Shown one piece after another: positions 45,435 to 53,715 of a stretch of 64,000 nt of DNA (within the stretch, counting starts at the first letter, position 1; the number at the start of each line of letters is the position of its first letter). The stretch comes from an uncultured Pelagibacteraceae bacterium (GTDB lineage: Bacteria > Pseudomonadota > Alphaproteobacteria > Pelagibacterales > Pelagibacteraceae): positions 1 to 64,000 of the forward strand of contig CACORI010000001.1 of assembly GCA_902629585.1 (NCBI GenBank). Direction: 5' to 3'. Both the position numbers and the translations under genes were made by a program. The notes beneath the pieces are model-generated. The model did no database searches, was not told where the DNA came from, and was given only the letters and a program-made list of their open reading frames with translations.

Positions 45435-47105
45435 ATGCAAATAAAATTAAGAAATCCGAATATAATAATGAAATTATCAAGACTTGGTTCATTTCATCAA
45501 TCTAAATTATCTTTTCTAAGAAGTTTCTTAGATGAGTTCAGAGATTGGGATTATAGTAACGATCTATTTGATTTAGATGAAAATGGATACGGGACAGCTA
45601 TTTACTCATTTAAAAAAAAAAACAGAGTTTATTCTTTAATTTGTTTTGCTAATAAAATTAACAATCACGAAAGATCTGATAGAGTTATTGCAACAAAATG
45701 GGATGCTGCATTTACATTGTATGATGGTGTTCCCACTAAAGAAGATATTGAAAGGTTAAAAAATGAGGTCCCAAAACAAGAGGTTGGAAGATTATCTTAC
45801 AAGGAACTTACATTATCAAGAGCTAATAAATCTTTAAGAGTTTTTGATCACGTGGTTGCAAGTTTAAGTGAGGGTAAACAGCCTGATTTAGATCTTCTAG
45901 GAAAAGTAGGATATCTTTATAGAACTACAGCTGTTTATGGTTCTGGTAAATTTGGACTAGCTGATCGATTTAGAATTAAAGATAGAGAGGAAATAAATGG
46001 TCCTTTTAGACTTGAGATGATGTTAGTTTACTTAGTAAGACAATTTACGTTTGATCAAGTTAATCACGTTGCAAAATTTAAAAACCCAAAAAAAGCAGTC
46101 AAATTAGATCCAGAAATTTGTAAAAGTTTAGGCATTGGTAATTCAACAGGACTAGGTATGGCACCATTTATTGTAAATCATCCAACACTTCTAAATAACT
46201 GGATTTTATGCAGAGAAAAGGCTTTGAAAAAAATAAGAGAAACTAAAAATGTTCAAAAAGATCAATATGATCTTTTTAAAAAAAGCTTAAAAAATTCTGT
46301 AAAAAATATAACAAGTTGGAACACAGAAAGTGAATATCAAAAGAAAAAGATTAATTCTTTACTTCAGAATGTAAAAAAAACATTAAATTTTTTAGAAACT
46401 AAATTTAGTTTCGATATTGAGTATCCATTTAATAAAATATATTTGTGGTTGGAAAAAGAAACATGTGATGAGTGTATTGAGTATGTTGTTTCCATAATGA
46501 TGGAACCTTTTGACGAAATAATAAAACCTTTAGTCAGCGAAATGAGCTCAGATGAGGAAAAATATTTTAATATTCCAACACAAAAAACGGTTGAGGATTT
46601 AAAAAATATAATTGAAAATAGATATACTGATATTTTAAAAATAGATTTTAATAAAAAAGAAAATATTAAAAATTTTTGGTTTATCTCAAGAAATAAGGAG
46701 GAACCAAGATATTCTAATAGATTTGAAGAGGCAGGCTCAGAACTTGAACAACCTTTAGCAATAGCTAGAGATATCAAAAAATTATATGAACAATTAAATT
46801 TTTTCAAAAATAATTTAAAAATTGACAAATTTTTATCTAAACATCCCTCGTCGAGACATGTTGTAAGAAGAGCATTTATAATTGACAAATTTCCTTATGC
46901 CGAGATTCAAGATAACACCATTGCTGAGAATGTCGTACCTGTTGACATGTTAAGATTAAAATTATCTTTTTTTGGTGCATTAAAGTTTGACCCAAGATCA
47001 GATAAGTGGCTCAGAATTTGTATGTTTCAAGGGGCACCATTACCAAATGAGTTAAAAGATTATGATCAACAATGGGTTTATAATTTTAGCAATGAAATCA
47101 TTTAG
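45435..47105 (+). CDS. Large uncharacterised protein in the M19-DUF3726 cluster
   Basis: The ATG at 45435, one base after the M19-like stop, is preferred to the tracked TTG at 45363; it gives 556 residues. No known catalytic motif was recognised. The N-terminal half has well-ordered stretches (SRLGSFHQSKLSFLRSFL; ERSDRVIATKWDAAFTL; YRTTAVYGSGKFGLADRF; GNSTGLGMAPFIVNHP). The second half is more Lys-rich and helical. There is no signal peptide or membrane span, so it should be cytoplasmic. GNSTGLGMAPF looks like a nucleotide or phosphate loop but this is only impression. Confidence 0.75.
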   Translation: MQIKLRNPNIIMKLSRLGSFHQSKLSFLRSFLDEFRDWDYSNDLFDLDENGYGTAIYSFKKKNRVYSLICFANKINNHERSDRVIATKWDAAFTLYDGVPTKEDIERLKNEVPKQEVGRLSYKELTLSRANKSLRVFDHVVASLSEGKQPDLDLLGKVGYLYRTTAVYGSGKFGLADRFRIKDREEINGPFRLEMMLVYLVRQFTFDQVNHVAKFKNPKKAVKLDPEICKSLGIGNSTGLGMAPFIVNHPTLLNNWILCREKALKKIRETKNVQKDQYDLFKKSLKNSVKNITSWNTESEYQKKKINSLLQNVKKTLNFLETKFSFDIEYPFNKIYLWLEKETCDECIEYVVSIMMEPFDEIIKPLVSEMSSDEEKYFNIPTQKTVEDLKNIIENRYTDILKIDFNKKENIKNFWFISRNKEEPRYSNRFEEAGSELEQPLAIARDIKKLYEQLNFFKNNLKIDKFLSKHPSSRHVVRRAFIIDKFPYAEIQDNTIAENVVPVDMLRLKLSFFGALKFDPRSDKWLRICMFQGAPLPNELKDYDQQWVYNFSNEII

Positions 47106-47703
47106 TGAAATAGAAACAATTTCAAAACGAGCGAGTAAAGCAATAGGTTTTTCCTGGGGAATAGCAGAGGAAGTGGGTAAGGGTATTAAAATATTAGAAT
47201 TATTCGGTCTAGCTGGAATTAGAAATTTGAATGAATATTTTAATTTAAAAGAAAACAACCAATATGAAAATTTAAATTTGATAAATGAGAAAAATCAATC
47301 TAAAAAATATCCATATTGTCCAATCATATTAGGAGTAAGTTTTTTAGACCAAGTAAATAATCTTGAAAAATTTAAAAAAATTCAATTACAAAAAGTTGCA
47401 TTTCCCCTTTTAGTTTTACCTTTCCTCAGTAGAAGCTCAGCAGAAATTGGAAAAAAAATTCTTTATAAGTTCGATGAATACAGTTTTTTATTAAATTTAA
47501 ATGTTAATATTTCCTCACAAAGTTTCTCAAACGAATGTCCATCAAATGCAGATAATATAGAAATTAGTTTTATAGACAATAAAGATAATTTCAGGGAACA
47601 AGATTGGAAAAGCTTATATAAATTATCTGAAAAAACCTTTGTAAAGGAGACTGATAGCTTAAAAATAGGAGCCGCAGGCGCAGGACTCACTGATAATGAT
47701 TAA
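47092..47703 (+). CDS. DUF3726-like protein
   Basis: The ATG at 47092 (MKSFSEIETISKRASKAIG) is chosen over the tracked 47062; it overlaps the previous gene by 14 bases and gives 203 residues. The N-terminus (FSEIETISKRASKAIGFSWGIAEEVGKG) and the C-terminal GAAGAGLTDND match the shape of DUF3726 as I remember it. It has no known activity. The short glycine-rich tail with terminal acidic residues is conspicuous. Coupled translation with both neighbours suggests a complex. Confidence 0.7.
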   Translation: MKSFSEIETISKRASKAIGFSWGIAEEVGKGIKILELFGLAGIRNLNEYFNLKENNQYENLNLINEKNQSKKYPYCPIILGVSFLDQVNNLEKFKKIQLQKVAFPLLVLPFLSRSSAEIGKKILYKFDEYSFLLNLNVNISSQSFSNECPSNADNIEISFIDNKDNFREQDWKSLYKLSEKTFVKETDSLKIGAAGAGLTDND

Positions 47704-47866
47704 ATATAGAAATAAATTAGAAAATGAGGATAAAGATTTAGGGGACTTAGATAATATATGTGATGAGTGTAAAGATGAAGATGAAAGTGTGCTACAAAAT
47801 TTAATACTTACGGGTTTTAAAATTTGTAAATCTTGCAGAATATCTAAGACAATATTCCCACTTTAA
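47696..47866 (+). CDS. Small CxxC-CxxC zinc-ribbon-like protein
   Basis: A 56-residue frame too short for the ORF track. It starts at ATG 47696, overlapping the DUF3726 stop by 8 bases, and stops at TAA 47864-47866. Two CxxC pairs (ICDECKDE and ICKSCRIS, Cys 22, 25, 44, 47) suggest a zinc or iron knuckle. The overlap spacing and cysteine pattern make a chance frame unlikely. It would be the fourth gene of the M19-like cluster. Its last bases overlap the converging membrane-protein gene. Confidence 0.65.
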   Translation: MIKYRNKLENEDKDLGDLDNICDECKDEDESVLQNLILTGFKICKSCRISKTIFPL

Positions 47867-48432
47867 CTTAAAGTAACGTTACTTACACTTGAGAATTGGC
47901 TTAAAAACCATGTAAAAAATATAATTTGCGGAGCTAAAGTTAAAATTATTGACTTGAAATAATTTTCGTATTTTAATGCCTCTTTTACTCCAATGATTAA
48001 AGTAACGCAATACCAGACATAAGGAATAAATGTTAAATATATGAGACTTATGTCAAAAATAAATATGTAAAAGATAAATGGTGCATTCGCGTATGCAACT
48101 AAAGTTAACAGTTTTCTAAAAGAACATTTTGTGGATTTGCTTCTAAATATCACTACCCCGAAAAAATAAAGATAAGTAGTTTTAATTAACCAAACAAAAA
48201 AAGATATTATCAAGATTGATCTAATTGACGGTCCTTTATGATCACTTATTCCAAATGCCGTACTCATATGTTGTGTAAATGCAGATCCTGGAACTGTGCT
48301 TATTAGCGAGGTTAATAAAATTATTATTACCGCATAATAAATTGATGCTTCACCAAAATTTTTATTATCTGAATAAAGTGACTTATCTAATTTAATAGAC
48401 TTGAAAATTATATTTAAAAATTCACTGAACAT
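47863..48432 (-). CDS. Yip1-like integral membrane protein
   Basis: A 189-residue protein with about five hydrophobic segments from residue 30 on and a short amphipathic N-terminus. The arrangement and the loop KCSFRKLLTLVAYANAPFIFY resemble bacterial Yip1-domain proteins. Function is unknown. It is coupled to the 34-residue protein upstream (5-base spacing). Confidence 0.65.
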   Translation of the reverse strand: MFSEFLNIIFKSIKLDKSLYSDNKNFGEASIYYAVIIILLTSLISTVPGSAFTQHMSTAFGISDHKGPSIRSILIISFFVWLIKTTYLYFFGVVIFRSKSTKCSFRKLLTLVAYANAPFIFYIFIFDISLIYLTFIPYVWYCVTLIIGVKEALKYENYFKSIILTLAPQIIFFTWFLSQFSSVSNVTLS

Positions 48433-48437
48433 TTTAT

Positions 48438-48542
48438 TTATTTTTTTTTACTATTTTGTGCCCTGTATGAAACTATTAACGGAAATAGTATTAATGCAAT
48501 AGCAATAATAATGCAAACTGCTATTAAGAAACCTTTAGTCAT
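48438..48542 (-). CDS. 34-residue membrane peptide
   Basis: The frame MTKGFLIAVCIIIAIALILFPL... ends in a short basic tail (RAQNSKKK) and stops 5 bases before the Yip1-like start. It is one hydrophobic span with a positive C-terminus. It begins just after a terminator and lacks a clear ribosome site, so it is a tentative gene. Confidence 0.4.
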   Translation of the reverse strand: MTKGFLIAVCIIIAIALILFPLIVSYRAQNSKKK

Positions 48543-48555
48543 CAGAATTGAAGAA

Positions 48556-48577
48556 GGGGAGCTAATTCAGCTCCCCC
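48556..48577 (-). terminator. Terminator after the DmdA/LigM-like gene
   Basis: An 8-bp stem GGGGAGCT / AGCTCCCC with a 5-base loop lies 9 bases after the stop at 48586; on the minus strand TTCTTC follows, so the T-run is imperfect. Confidence 0.65.
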
Positions 48578-48585
48578 ATTGAATT

Positions 48586-49944
48586 TTAACCTTTTACCAC
48601 TTCCCTTGTATTTGCGTTGAAAGACTCTTTAAATGGAATATCCACAACAACAGCATCCACTGGTGTACCAGGAGTATCTGAATATTTTTCTGGAAGATGA
48701 ACTTTAAATTTAGTTCCAACCTTACCTTTAGGAAATCCATTTGGGTTTAAAGTTCCATCAAATGGAACATATCCCATTGCAATATTTGTTTTCTTCTCAG
48801 GATGCCACCATGGTGAAGTGAGGAATCCCACAGGATCTCCTCCATTTTCAGGAGATACTAACCAAAAGTCGGGTGCATAGTCATCAATTGGTTTGCCGCC
48901 TAACTCCATTCCAACTAATTGAAGTTTATATGGTTTTTGACCAGCTTTAATGTTTGCTTTCATTTTCTCTAGAGCAGCCTTACCTACATAATCAGCTTTT
49001 TTATCCCACTCACCTTTGCCAGATAAAGAAACTTGATAACCTAAATTACATTGGAAAGGATTATGTTGCTGATCCATGTCTTGGCCCCAAGAAAGAATAC
49101 CTGCTTGAATTCTTCTATGGTGTGCAGGTGCAATAACCATCAAATTATGTTTTTTTCCTGCTGCTAATACCGCATTCCACATATCCTCAGCATACAAAGT
49201 TGCATTTCTTAAGTATATTTCATAACCAGCTTCTCCGGAAAAACCTGATTGTGAAATTACAACATCTCTTCCTCCAACTTTAGCCTCAGCTAAACCATAG
49301 AAAGGCATATTATCAAAATCAACTTGATCTCCACAAAGATCTTTCATTAAAGCTTTTGATTTAGGACCTTGAATTTGAACTGGACATGCATCTATTTCTT
49401 CAATGGTACAATTAAATCTTCCATCTGCATTAACACCTTGTAAATACAATCCAATATCAGAGTCAGATAATGAAAACCAAAACTCATCTTTAGAAATTCT
49501 TAAAAGAATTGGATCATTTAAAACTCCACCGTAAGCATTACATAAGATAACGTATCTTGCTCTCATCGGAGAAATTTTTGTTGCATCTCTGGTTATAACA
49601 TAGTCGGTAAATTTTTCTGCGTCTGGACCTTTAACTCTTATTTGTCTTTCAACAGCAACATTCCACATTGTTACATGATTTACGATGGCATCATATTCAA
49701 CCATTGCTCCACCATCCTCAGGTTTTACATATCCTCTTGGATGATAAATTCGATTGTAGACTGTCGCTCTCCAACAGCCTGCTTGCATAGATAAATGCCA
49801 GTAAGGTGATTTTCTCACTCTTGTTGAAATTAACATTTCAACTTTAGTTGGTCCACTTTGTCTTAAATTGTATGGTACTTCTCTGTCCGATTGATCAACA
49901 GAAGTAACATGTTTCACTTTAGTATAGTCAACTTCTTTAGACAT
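48586..49944 (-). CDS. GcvT-fold folate-dependent demethylase of the DmdA/LigM type, substrate unknown
   Basis: A 452-residue GcvT-family protein. The N-terminus (STRVRKSPYWHL) and NVAVERQIRVKGPDAEKFTDYVITRD match the DmdA/LigM branch rather than GcvT itself, and SQSGFSGEAGYEIYL is the folate-side motif. It is about 80 residues longer than DMSP demethylase DmdA and nearer the size of LigM/DesA, the aryl O-demethylases. It overlaps the following MetF-like gene by 8 bases (that gene is upstream in transcription), so the methyl or methylene-THF made here would be handled by it. An osmolyte methyl donor is likely; the exact one is not readable. Confidence 0.78.
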   Translation of the reverse strand: MSKEVDYTKVKHVTSVDQSDREVPYNLRQSGPTKVEMLISTRVRKSPYWHLSMQAGCWRATVYNRIYHPRGYVKPEDGGAMVEYDAIVNHVTMWNVAVERQIRVKGPDAEKFTDYVITRDATKISPMRARYVILCNAYGGVLNDPILLRISKDEFWFSLSDSDIGLYLQGVNADGRFNCTIEEIDACPVQIQGPKSKALMKDLCGDQVDFDNMPFYGLAEAKVGGRDVVISQSGFSGEAGYEIYLRNATLYAEDMWNAVLAAGKKHNLMVIAPAHHRRIQAGILSWGQDMDQQHNPFQCNLGYQVSLSGKGEWDKKADYVGKAALEKMKANIKAGQKPYKLQLVGMELGGKPIDDYAPDFWLVSPENGGDPVGFLTSPWWHPEKKTNIAMGYVPFDGTLNPNGFPKGKVGTKFKVHLPEKYSDTPGTPVDAVVVDIPFKESFNANTREVVKG

Positions 49945-50665
49945 AACTATTCTCCTTCAACCACTTGTTAGTTTCCTTCAAGCCGCCGAATGTATAAATG
50001 TGGAAGTTATCAGTATGCGATTTAACTTTCCCAATTAAATCATTAGGGTCTTTAGGTTTCAATAAATCTAGTGCCTTAGTAAAATTAGATTTAAGAAAAT
50101 TAAGGGAATTTTTCGCTCCTACAATATTAGCAAATTTAATTAAGCTCGATATTTTTAGTGGCCCAGTAATTCCCACATGAACTGGTATGCTTTGCTTAGA
50201 AATAAAATCTATAATAGGCTGAGGATCAAGTAACCATTGTGTTACAATATAATCAGCATAAGGCTTTTTATCTATCATAGCTTTTTCTAAATCTGAGTCG
50301 GATATATCAGGACTCCCCTCTGGGTGTCCAGCAATTCCTATCTTCATTTTTTCAAAATAACCTGTTTCTAAAAGTTGAAATGAACTATCAAATTTCCCTA
50401 AAGGTTCTCTGCCACCCCCTATTATCAAAGCTTGTTTGACACCTCCATCTTTACACATATTAACATAGTCTTTTAGCTCCTTTTCATTATGCATTGATCT
50501 AGCAGGAAAATGAGGAACAGGGTTAAAACCTTTTTTTACCAACTCAACTGCTTGTTGAGCAGTTTCTTTATAATCCCCACCAGGAAGCATAGTGATGTAA
50601 ACATCATTCACAGAGGGAACTGTGTTCAAGTCTGTATTAGGACTGATTTCTAGTGAAAAATTCAT
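49937..50665 (-). CDS. Short methylenetetrahydrofolate reductase-like protein
   Basis: A 242-residue MetF-fold protein: TMLPGGDYKETAQQAVELVKKGFNPVPHFPARSM matches the folate-side barrel strand, then IIGGGREPLGKFDSS, IGIAGHPEGSPDI and IVTQWLLD. It is shorter than MetF (about 300) and misses some N-terminal residues. The protein likely interconverts methyl- and methylene-THF. It is translated just before the DmdA/LigM-like gene, as ligM and metF are linked in sphingomonads. Confidence 0.8.
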   Translation of the reverse strand: MNFSLEISPNTDLNTVPSVNDVYITMLPGGDYKETAQQAVELVKKGFNPVPHFPARSMHNEKELKDYVNMCKDGGVKQALIIGGGREPLGKFDSSFQLLETGYFEKMKIGIAGHPEGSPDISDSDLEKAMIDKKPYADYIVTQWLLDPQPIIDFISKQSIPVHVGITGPLKISSLIKFANIVGAKNSLNFLKSNFTKALDLLKPKDPNDLIGKVKSHTDNFHIYTFGGLKETNKWLKENSYV

Positions 50666-50768
50666 TTTTCAGATCATTATCTTTTTTAAAAAAGCTGTCA
50701 AAGAAATTCAACATATGGATTTATCGAAATTTGTTGCCCAACAATAATGACCATGATAATTTTTTTTT

Positions 50769-51962
50769 GTGGGCAAAAAACAAAAATTCAAAAATATTAC
50801 AGAAATAATAGACAGTAAAAAATTACTTGCTGTAAAAAAGCCAATTGACGAGGCAAATGGCCTTCCAAATGAATGCTATATCAACGAAGATTATTCGTTT
50901 TACGAAAGAGAAAAAGTATTTTTTAATAAGTGGACTGTGATTGGCGTTGGAAGCTCAATACCCAAATCTGGAGACAGCATATCATACAATCTGTTAGGGA
51001 TACCGTTGCTTATAATTAGAGATAAAAGTATGAAGATTCGCGTGTTTCATAATGTGTGTAGTCACAGGGGACACAAGCTTATAGAAAAATCTTGTAACTT
51101 GAAAAATGTAATTAGATGCCCTTATCACTCTTGGTCTTATGATTTTGAAGGCAATCTAGTAGCGACACCCCACATAGGGGGACTTAACATACATACCTCA
51201 AAAAATTTTGATAAAAGTAAAAATAAATTGAAAAGCGTAAGGACCAAAATTTGGATGGATATTATTTTTGTTAATCTGAATTCAAATGAGATTGATTTCG
51301 ATGAGTATATATCACCACTAGAACAAAGATGGAAAAAGTTTATTACTAAGGATGATCATAATTTAATAGTTCATTCAAATGACTATGGTTATTTTTGTTT
51401 AAATATTAATAGTAATTGGAAATTTGCGATTGAAAATTATTGTGAAAGTTATCATTTACCAACTATTCATCCAGAATTAAATAAAGTTTCAAACATAAAT
51501 GATCATTATCATATTCAAGGTTTGCCTAATAGATTTGCCGGCCAAGGAACAAAAAAATATGATCAACCAATGATTGGTAATAAAAAATTTGACACTTTTT
51601 CTAATTGGGAAAAAAATAGATTAAAAAATGCAGAATATGTTGCTTTATTTCCCAATGTAATGATTGGATTACATGTAGACTTGTTTTATGTATTTTGGCT
51701 TGAACCACTTGGAATAAATAAAACTAAAGAGCATATGCAAATATATTACGTTGGTAATGATAGTGCTAATGGAGAAGATTTAAAAGAATTGAGACAAGAG
51801 AACTCAAGATTTTGGAAAAAAGTTATGTTAGAAGATGTAGGTGCAATTGAAAGTATGCAAAAAGGAAGATGTTCTCCTTTTTATAATGGTGGAAGTTTTT
51901 CCTCTATTATGGATCAACCAACACATCAATTTCATAAATGGGTTGTTGAAAGTCTAATTTGA
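50769..51962 (+). CDS. Rieske non-heme iron oxygenase, alpha-subunit type
   Basis: A 397-residue protein with a Rieske 2Fe-2S site (C97, H99, C117, H120; CSHRGH and CPYHSW) and a mononuclear iron site (ENYCESYHLPTIHPEL, with H229 and H234). This is the architecture of choline/glycine betaine/carnitine-type monooxygenases and ring-hydroxylating dioxygenases. The context favours a quaternary ammonium substrate, but no reductase partner is in the window. The GTG start of the track is uncertain: in-frame ATGs at 50754 and 50748 also exist in my reading. Confidence 0.85.
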   Translation: MGKKQKFKNITEIIDSKKLLAVKKPIDEANGLPNECYINEDYSFYEREKVFFNKWTVIGVGSSIPKSGDSISYNLLGIPLLIIRDKSMKIRVFHNVCSHRGHKLIEKSCNLKNVIRCPYHSWSYDFEGNLVATPHIGGLNIHTSKNFDKSKNKLKSVRTKIWMDIIFVNLNSNEIDFDEYISPLEQRWKKFITKDDHNLIVHSNDYGYFCLNINSNWKFAIENYCESYHLPTIHPELNKVSNINDHYHIQGLPNRFAGQGTKKYDQPMIGNKKFDTFSNWEKNRLKNAEYVALFPNVMIGLHVDLFYVFWLEPLGINKTKEHMQIYYVGNDSANGEDLKELRQENSRFWKKVMLEDVGAIESMQKGRCSPFYNGGSFSSIMDQPTHQFHKWVVESLI

Positions 51963-51963
51963 A

Positions 51964-52371
51964 ATGAAAATAATTCTTATAATGGGTTTACCAGGATCTG
52001 GGAAAACAACTTTGGCATCTCATTTAGTTCCTTTGTTAAAAGCTAAATGGCTTAATGCTGACGAGGTAAGAAAAGAGGCTGATGACTGGGATTTTTCACC
52101 TGAGGGAAGAACCAGACAAGCAAAAAGAATGTGGAGCAAAGCATTAGAATTAAAGAACCAAGGTTTTCATGTTGTTGCAGATTTTGTTTGCCCAACTCCC
52201 GCAGCTAGATCACTGTTTCCCGCTGATTACATTATTTGGGTAGATACAATTAAAGAAGGTAGATTTGATGATACAAATAAGATGTTTGTAAAACCTGATA
52301 AGTATAACTTTCATGTTACCACACAAGATGCTAAAAATTGGGCACCAAAAATATTTAAGGAGATAGATTAA
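51964..52371 (+). CDS. P-loop kinase, adenylylsulfate-kinase-like
   Basis: A 135-residue protein with Walker A GLPGSGKTT at residue 8-16, then LNADEVRKEADDWDFSPEGRTRQAKRM, typical of APS-kinase-like small kinases. It is shorter than CysC (about 200) and lacks some of its C-terminal part. It starts 1 base after the Rieske gene and overlaps the next gene by one base. A role in activating a small molecule by phosphorylation is inferred. Confidence 0.7.
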   Translation: MKIILIMGLPGSGKTTLASHLVPLLKAKWLNADEVRKEADDWDFSPEGRTRQAKRMWSKALELKNQGFHVVADFVCPTPAARSLFPADYIIWVDTIKEGRFDDTNKMFVKPDKYNFHVTTQDAKNWAPKIFKEID

Positions 52372-52745
52372 TGTCTTATAAATGGGATAATAAAAAACCA
52401 ACTGCACAGATGTTAGGTAGATGGCAACCATTTCATGAAGGTCATTACACTCTATTTAAAGAGATAATAAAAAAAACAGGTCAAGTATGTATTCAAATTA
52501 GAGATGTGCAAGGTGTTGATGATAATCCTTTTGATTTTGAAACAGTAAAAAAAAAAATCGAAGAAAGACTTAACCCAGAATTTGAGGGTCGTTTTAAAAT
52601 CATTCTTGTTCCAAATATAACCAACATTTGTTATGGAAGAGGTGTCGGATACAAAATTGAAGAAATTATATTACCAGAGGAAGTGCAAAAAATTTCAGCT
52701 ACAAAAATAAGAGCTAAAATGAGAGAAGAAGGTAAACTTAAATAA
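52371..52745 (+). CDS. Small HxGH-type nucleotidyltransferase
   Basis: A 124-residue nucleotidyltransferase with the motif GRWQPFHEGHYTLF (HxGH) and the C-terminal ISATKIR, both conserved in NadM/TagD/CoaD-like cytidylyl- or adenylyltransferases. It is shorter than most of these (about 140-170). It is fused by overlap to the P-loop kinase, so the two probably act in sequence on one substrate. Confidence 0.75.
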   Translation: MSYKWDNKKPTAQMLGRWQPFHEGHYTLFKEIIKKTGQVCIQIRDVQGVDDNPFDFETVKKKIEERLNPEFEGRFKIILVPNITNICYGRGVGYKIEEIILPEEVQKISATKIRAKMREEGKLK

Positions 52746-52751
52746 TTCTTG

Positions 52752-53525
52752 ATGAACATAAAGACCATTAAGCAGGGCAAAGATATTGTCAGAGTAATTA
52801 TAAATGAGCCAAAAACATACAACTCATTATCAACAAATAATCTTATTGATTTAATTAAAATTTTCAAAAAACTTGATTTAGATAAAACCGTAAAAGTAAT
52901 AATCTTGGAGGGAGCAGGAAAAGGCTTTAGCGCAGGACACAATTTAAATGAGGTGAAAAATTTAAAAAAAAAAGAAAAATATCAAAAATTATTTAATCTT
53001 TGTTCAAAGCTTATGCTTCAAATTGTTGAGGGTAGAAAACCAGTTATCGCAAAAGTTCATGGAGCTGCGTATGCTGCTGGTTGTCAATTAGTAGCCAGCT
53101 GTGACCTGGCTTACTGTTCTAAGGATGCATTATTTGCAACACCAGGTGTAAACATAGGATTATTTTGTAGCACTCCAATGGTTGCGGTAAGTAGAAAGAT
53201 TAATAGAAAACCAATGATGAAAATGTTGCTTACAGGAGATCCAATAAATGCGAGTTATGCAAAGGAGATAGGATTGATAAATAATTTTTATTTAAAATCT
53301 AAGTTAGATAGAGAAGTTTTAAGGGTAGCAAGAAAGATTGCATCAAAATCAAATATTACAATAAAAATTGGCAAACAAGCATTTTATAAACAATTAGAAA
53401 TGCCTTTAAGAAAAGCATACTCTTATACAAGTAAAATGATGACCCTAAATATGATGGCAATGGATGCCAAAGAGGGAATTTCAGCATTTTTAGAAAAAAG
53501 AAAACCGAAATGGAAAAATAAATGA
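52752..53525 (+). CDS. Enoyl-CoA hydratase/isomerase family protein
   Basis: The ATG at 52752 is chosen over the tracked TTG at 52749; 257 residues. Crotonase fold with the oxyanion-hole segments GKGFSAGHNLNEV and KVHGAAYAAGCQLVASCDL. The usual catalytic Glu of hydratases lies in a region that here reads ATPGVNIGLFCST, so the reaction may differ from simple hydration. It overlaps the next small gene (ATGA). Confidence 0.85.
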   Translation: MNIKTIKQGKDIVRVIINEPKTYNSLSTNNLIDLIKIFKKLDLDKTVKVIILEGAGKGFSAGHNLNEVKNLKKKEKYQKLFNLCSKLMLQIVEGRKPVIAKVHGAAYAAGCQLVASCDLAYCSKDALFATPGVNIGLFCSTPMVAVSRKINRKPMMKMLLTGDPINASYAKEIGLINNFYLKSKLDREVLRVARKIASKSNITIKIGKQAFYKQLEMPLRKAYSYTSKMMTLNMMAMDAKEGISAFLEKRKPKWKNK

Positions 53526-53710
53526 ATTTAAAAAATTTATTAATCATAATTTTTATAATAATAGGATTAATTGTGGTTTTAAACTTTAGAGATCACAACT
53601 TTAAAAGAGCAATTGATGCTTGTGTAGCTGGAAGTCAAAAGCTTGAGAAACCAATGACAATAGATGAAGCTAAAAAGTTTTGTGAAAAAAAAATTATGAA
53701 CAAAGATTAG
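53522..53710 (+). CDS. Small membrane-anchored protein
   Basis: A 62-residue protein with one N-terminal hydrophobic span (LLIIIFIIIGLIVVLNF) and a charged exterior tail containing two Cys (DACVAGSQ and KFCEKK). It overlaps the enoyl-CoA hydratase gene by 4 bases. It is not recognised. The Cys pair could be disulfide-bonded if the tail is periplasmic. Confidence 0.6.
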   Translation: MNLKNLLIIIFIIIGLIVVLNFRDHNFKRAIDACVAGSQKLEKPMTIDEAKKFCEKKIMNKD

Positions 53711-53715
53711 ATTTA

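Noticed and set aside
46364-46888. 174-aa minus-strand ORF
   Set aside because: Antisense to the 556-aa protein, whose frame is continuous with its neighbours; composition is typical of an AT-rich shadow frame.
48586-49944. DMSP demethylase DmdA
   Set aside because: Same branch by motif, but about 80 residues longer than DmdA and coupled to a MetF-like gene as LigM is; not called DmdA without a tree.
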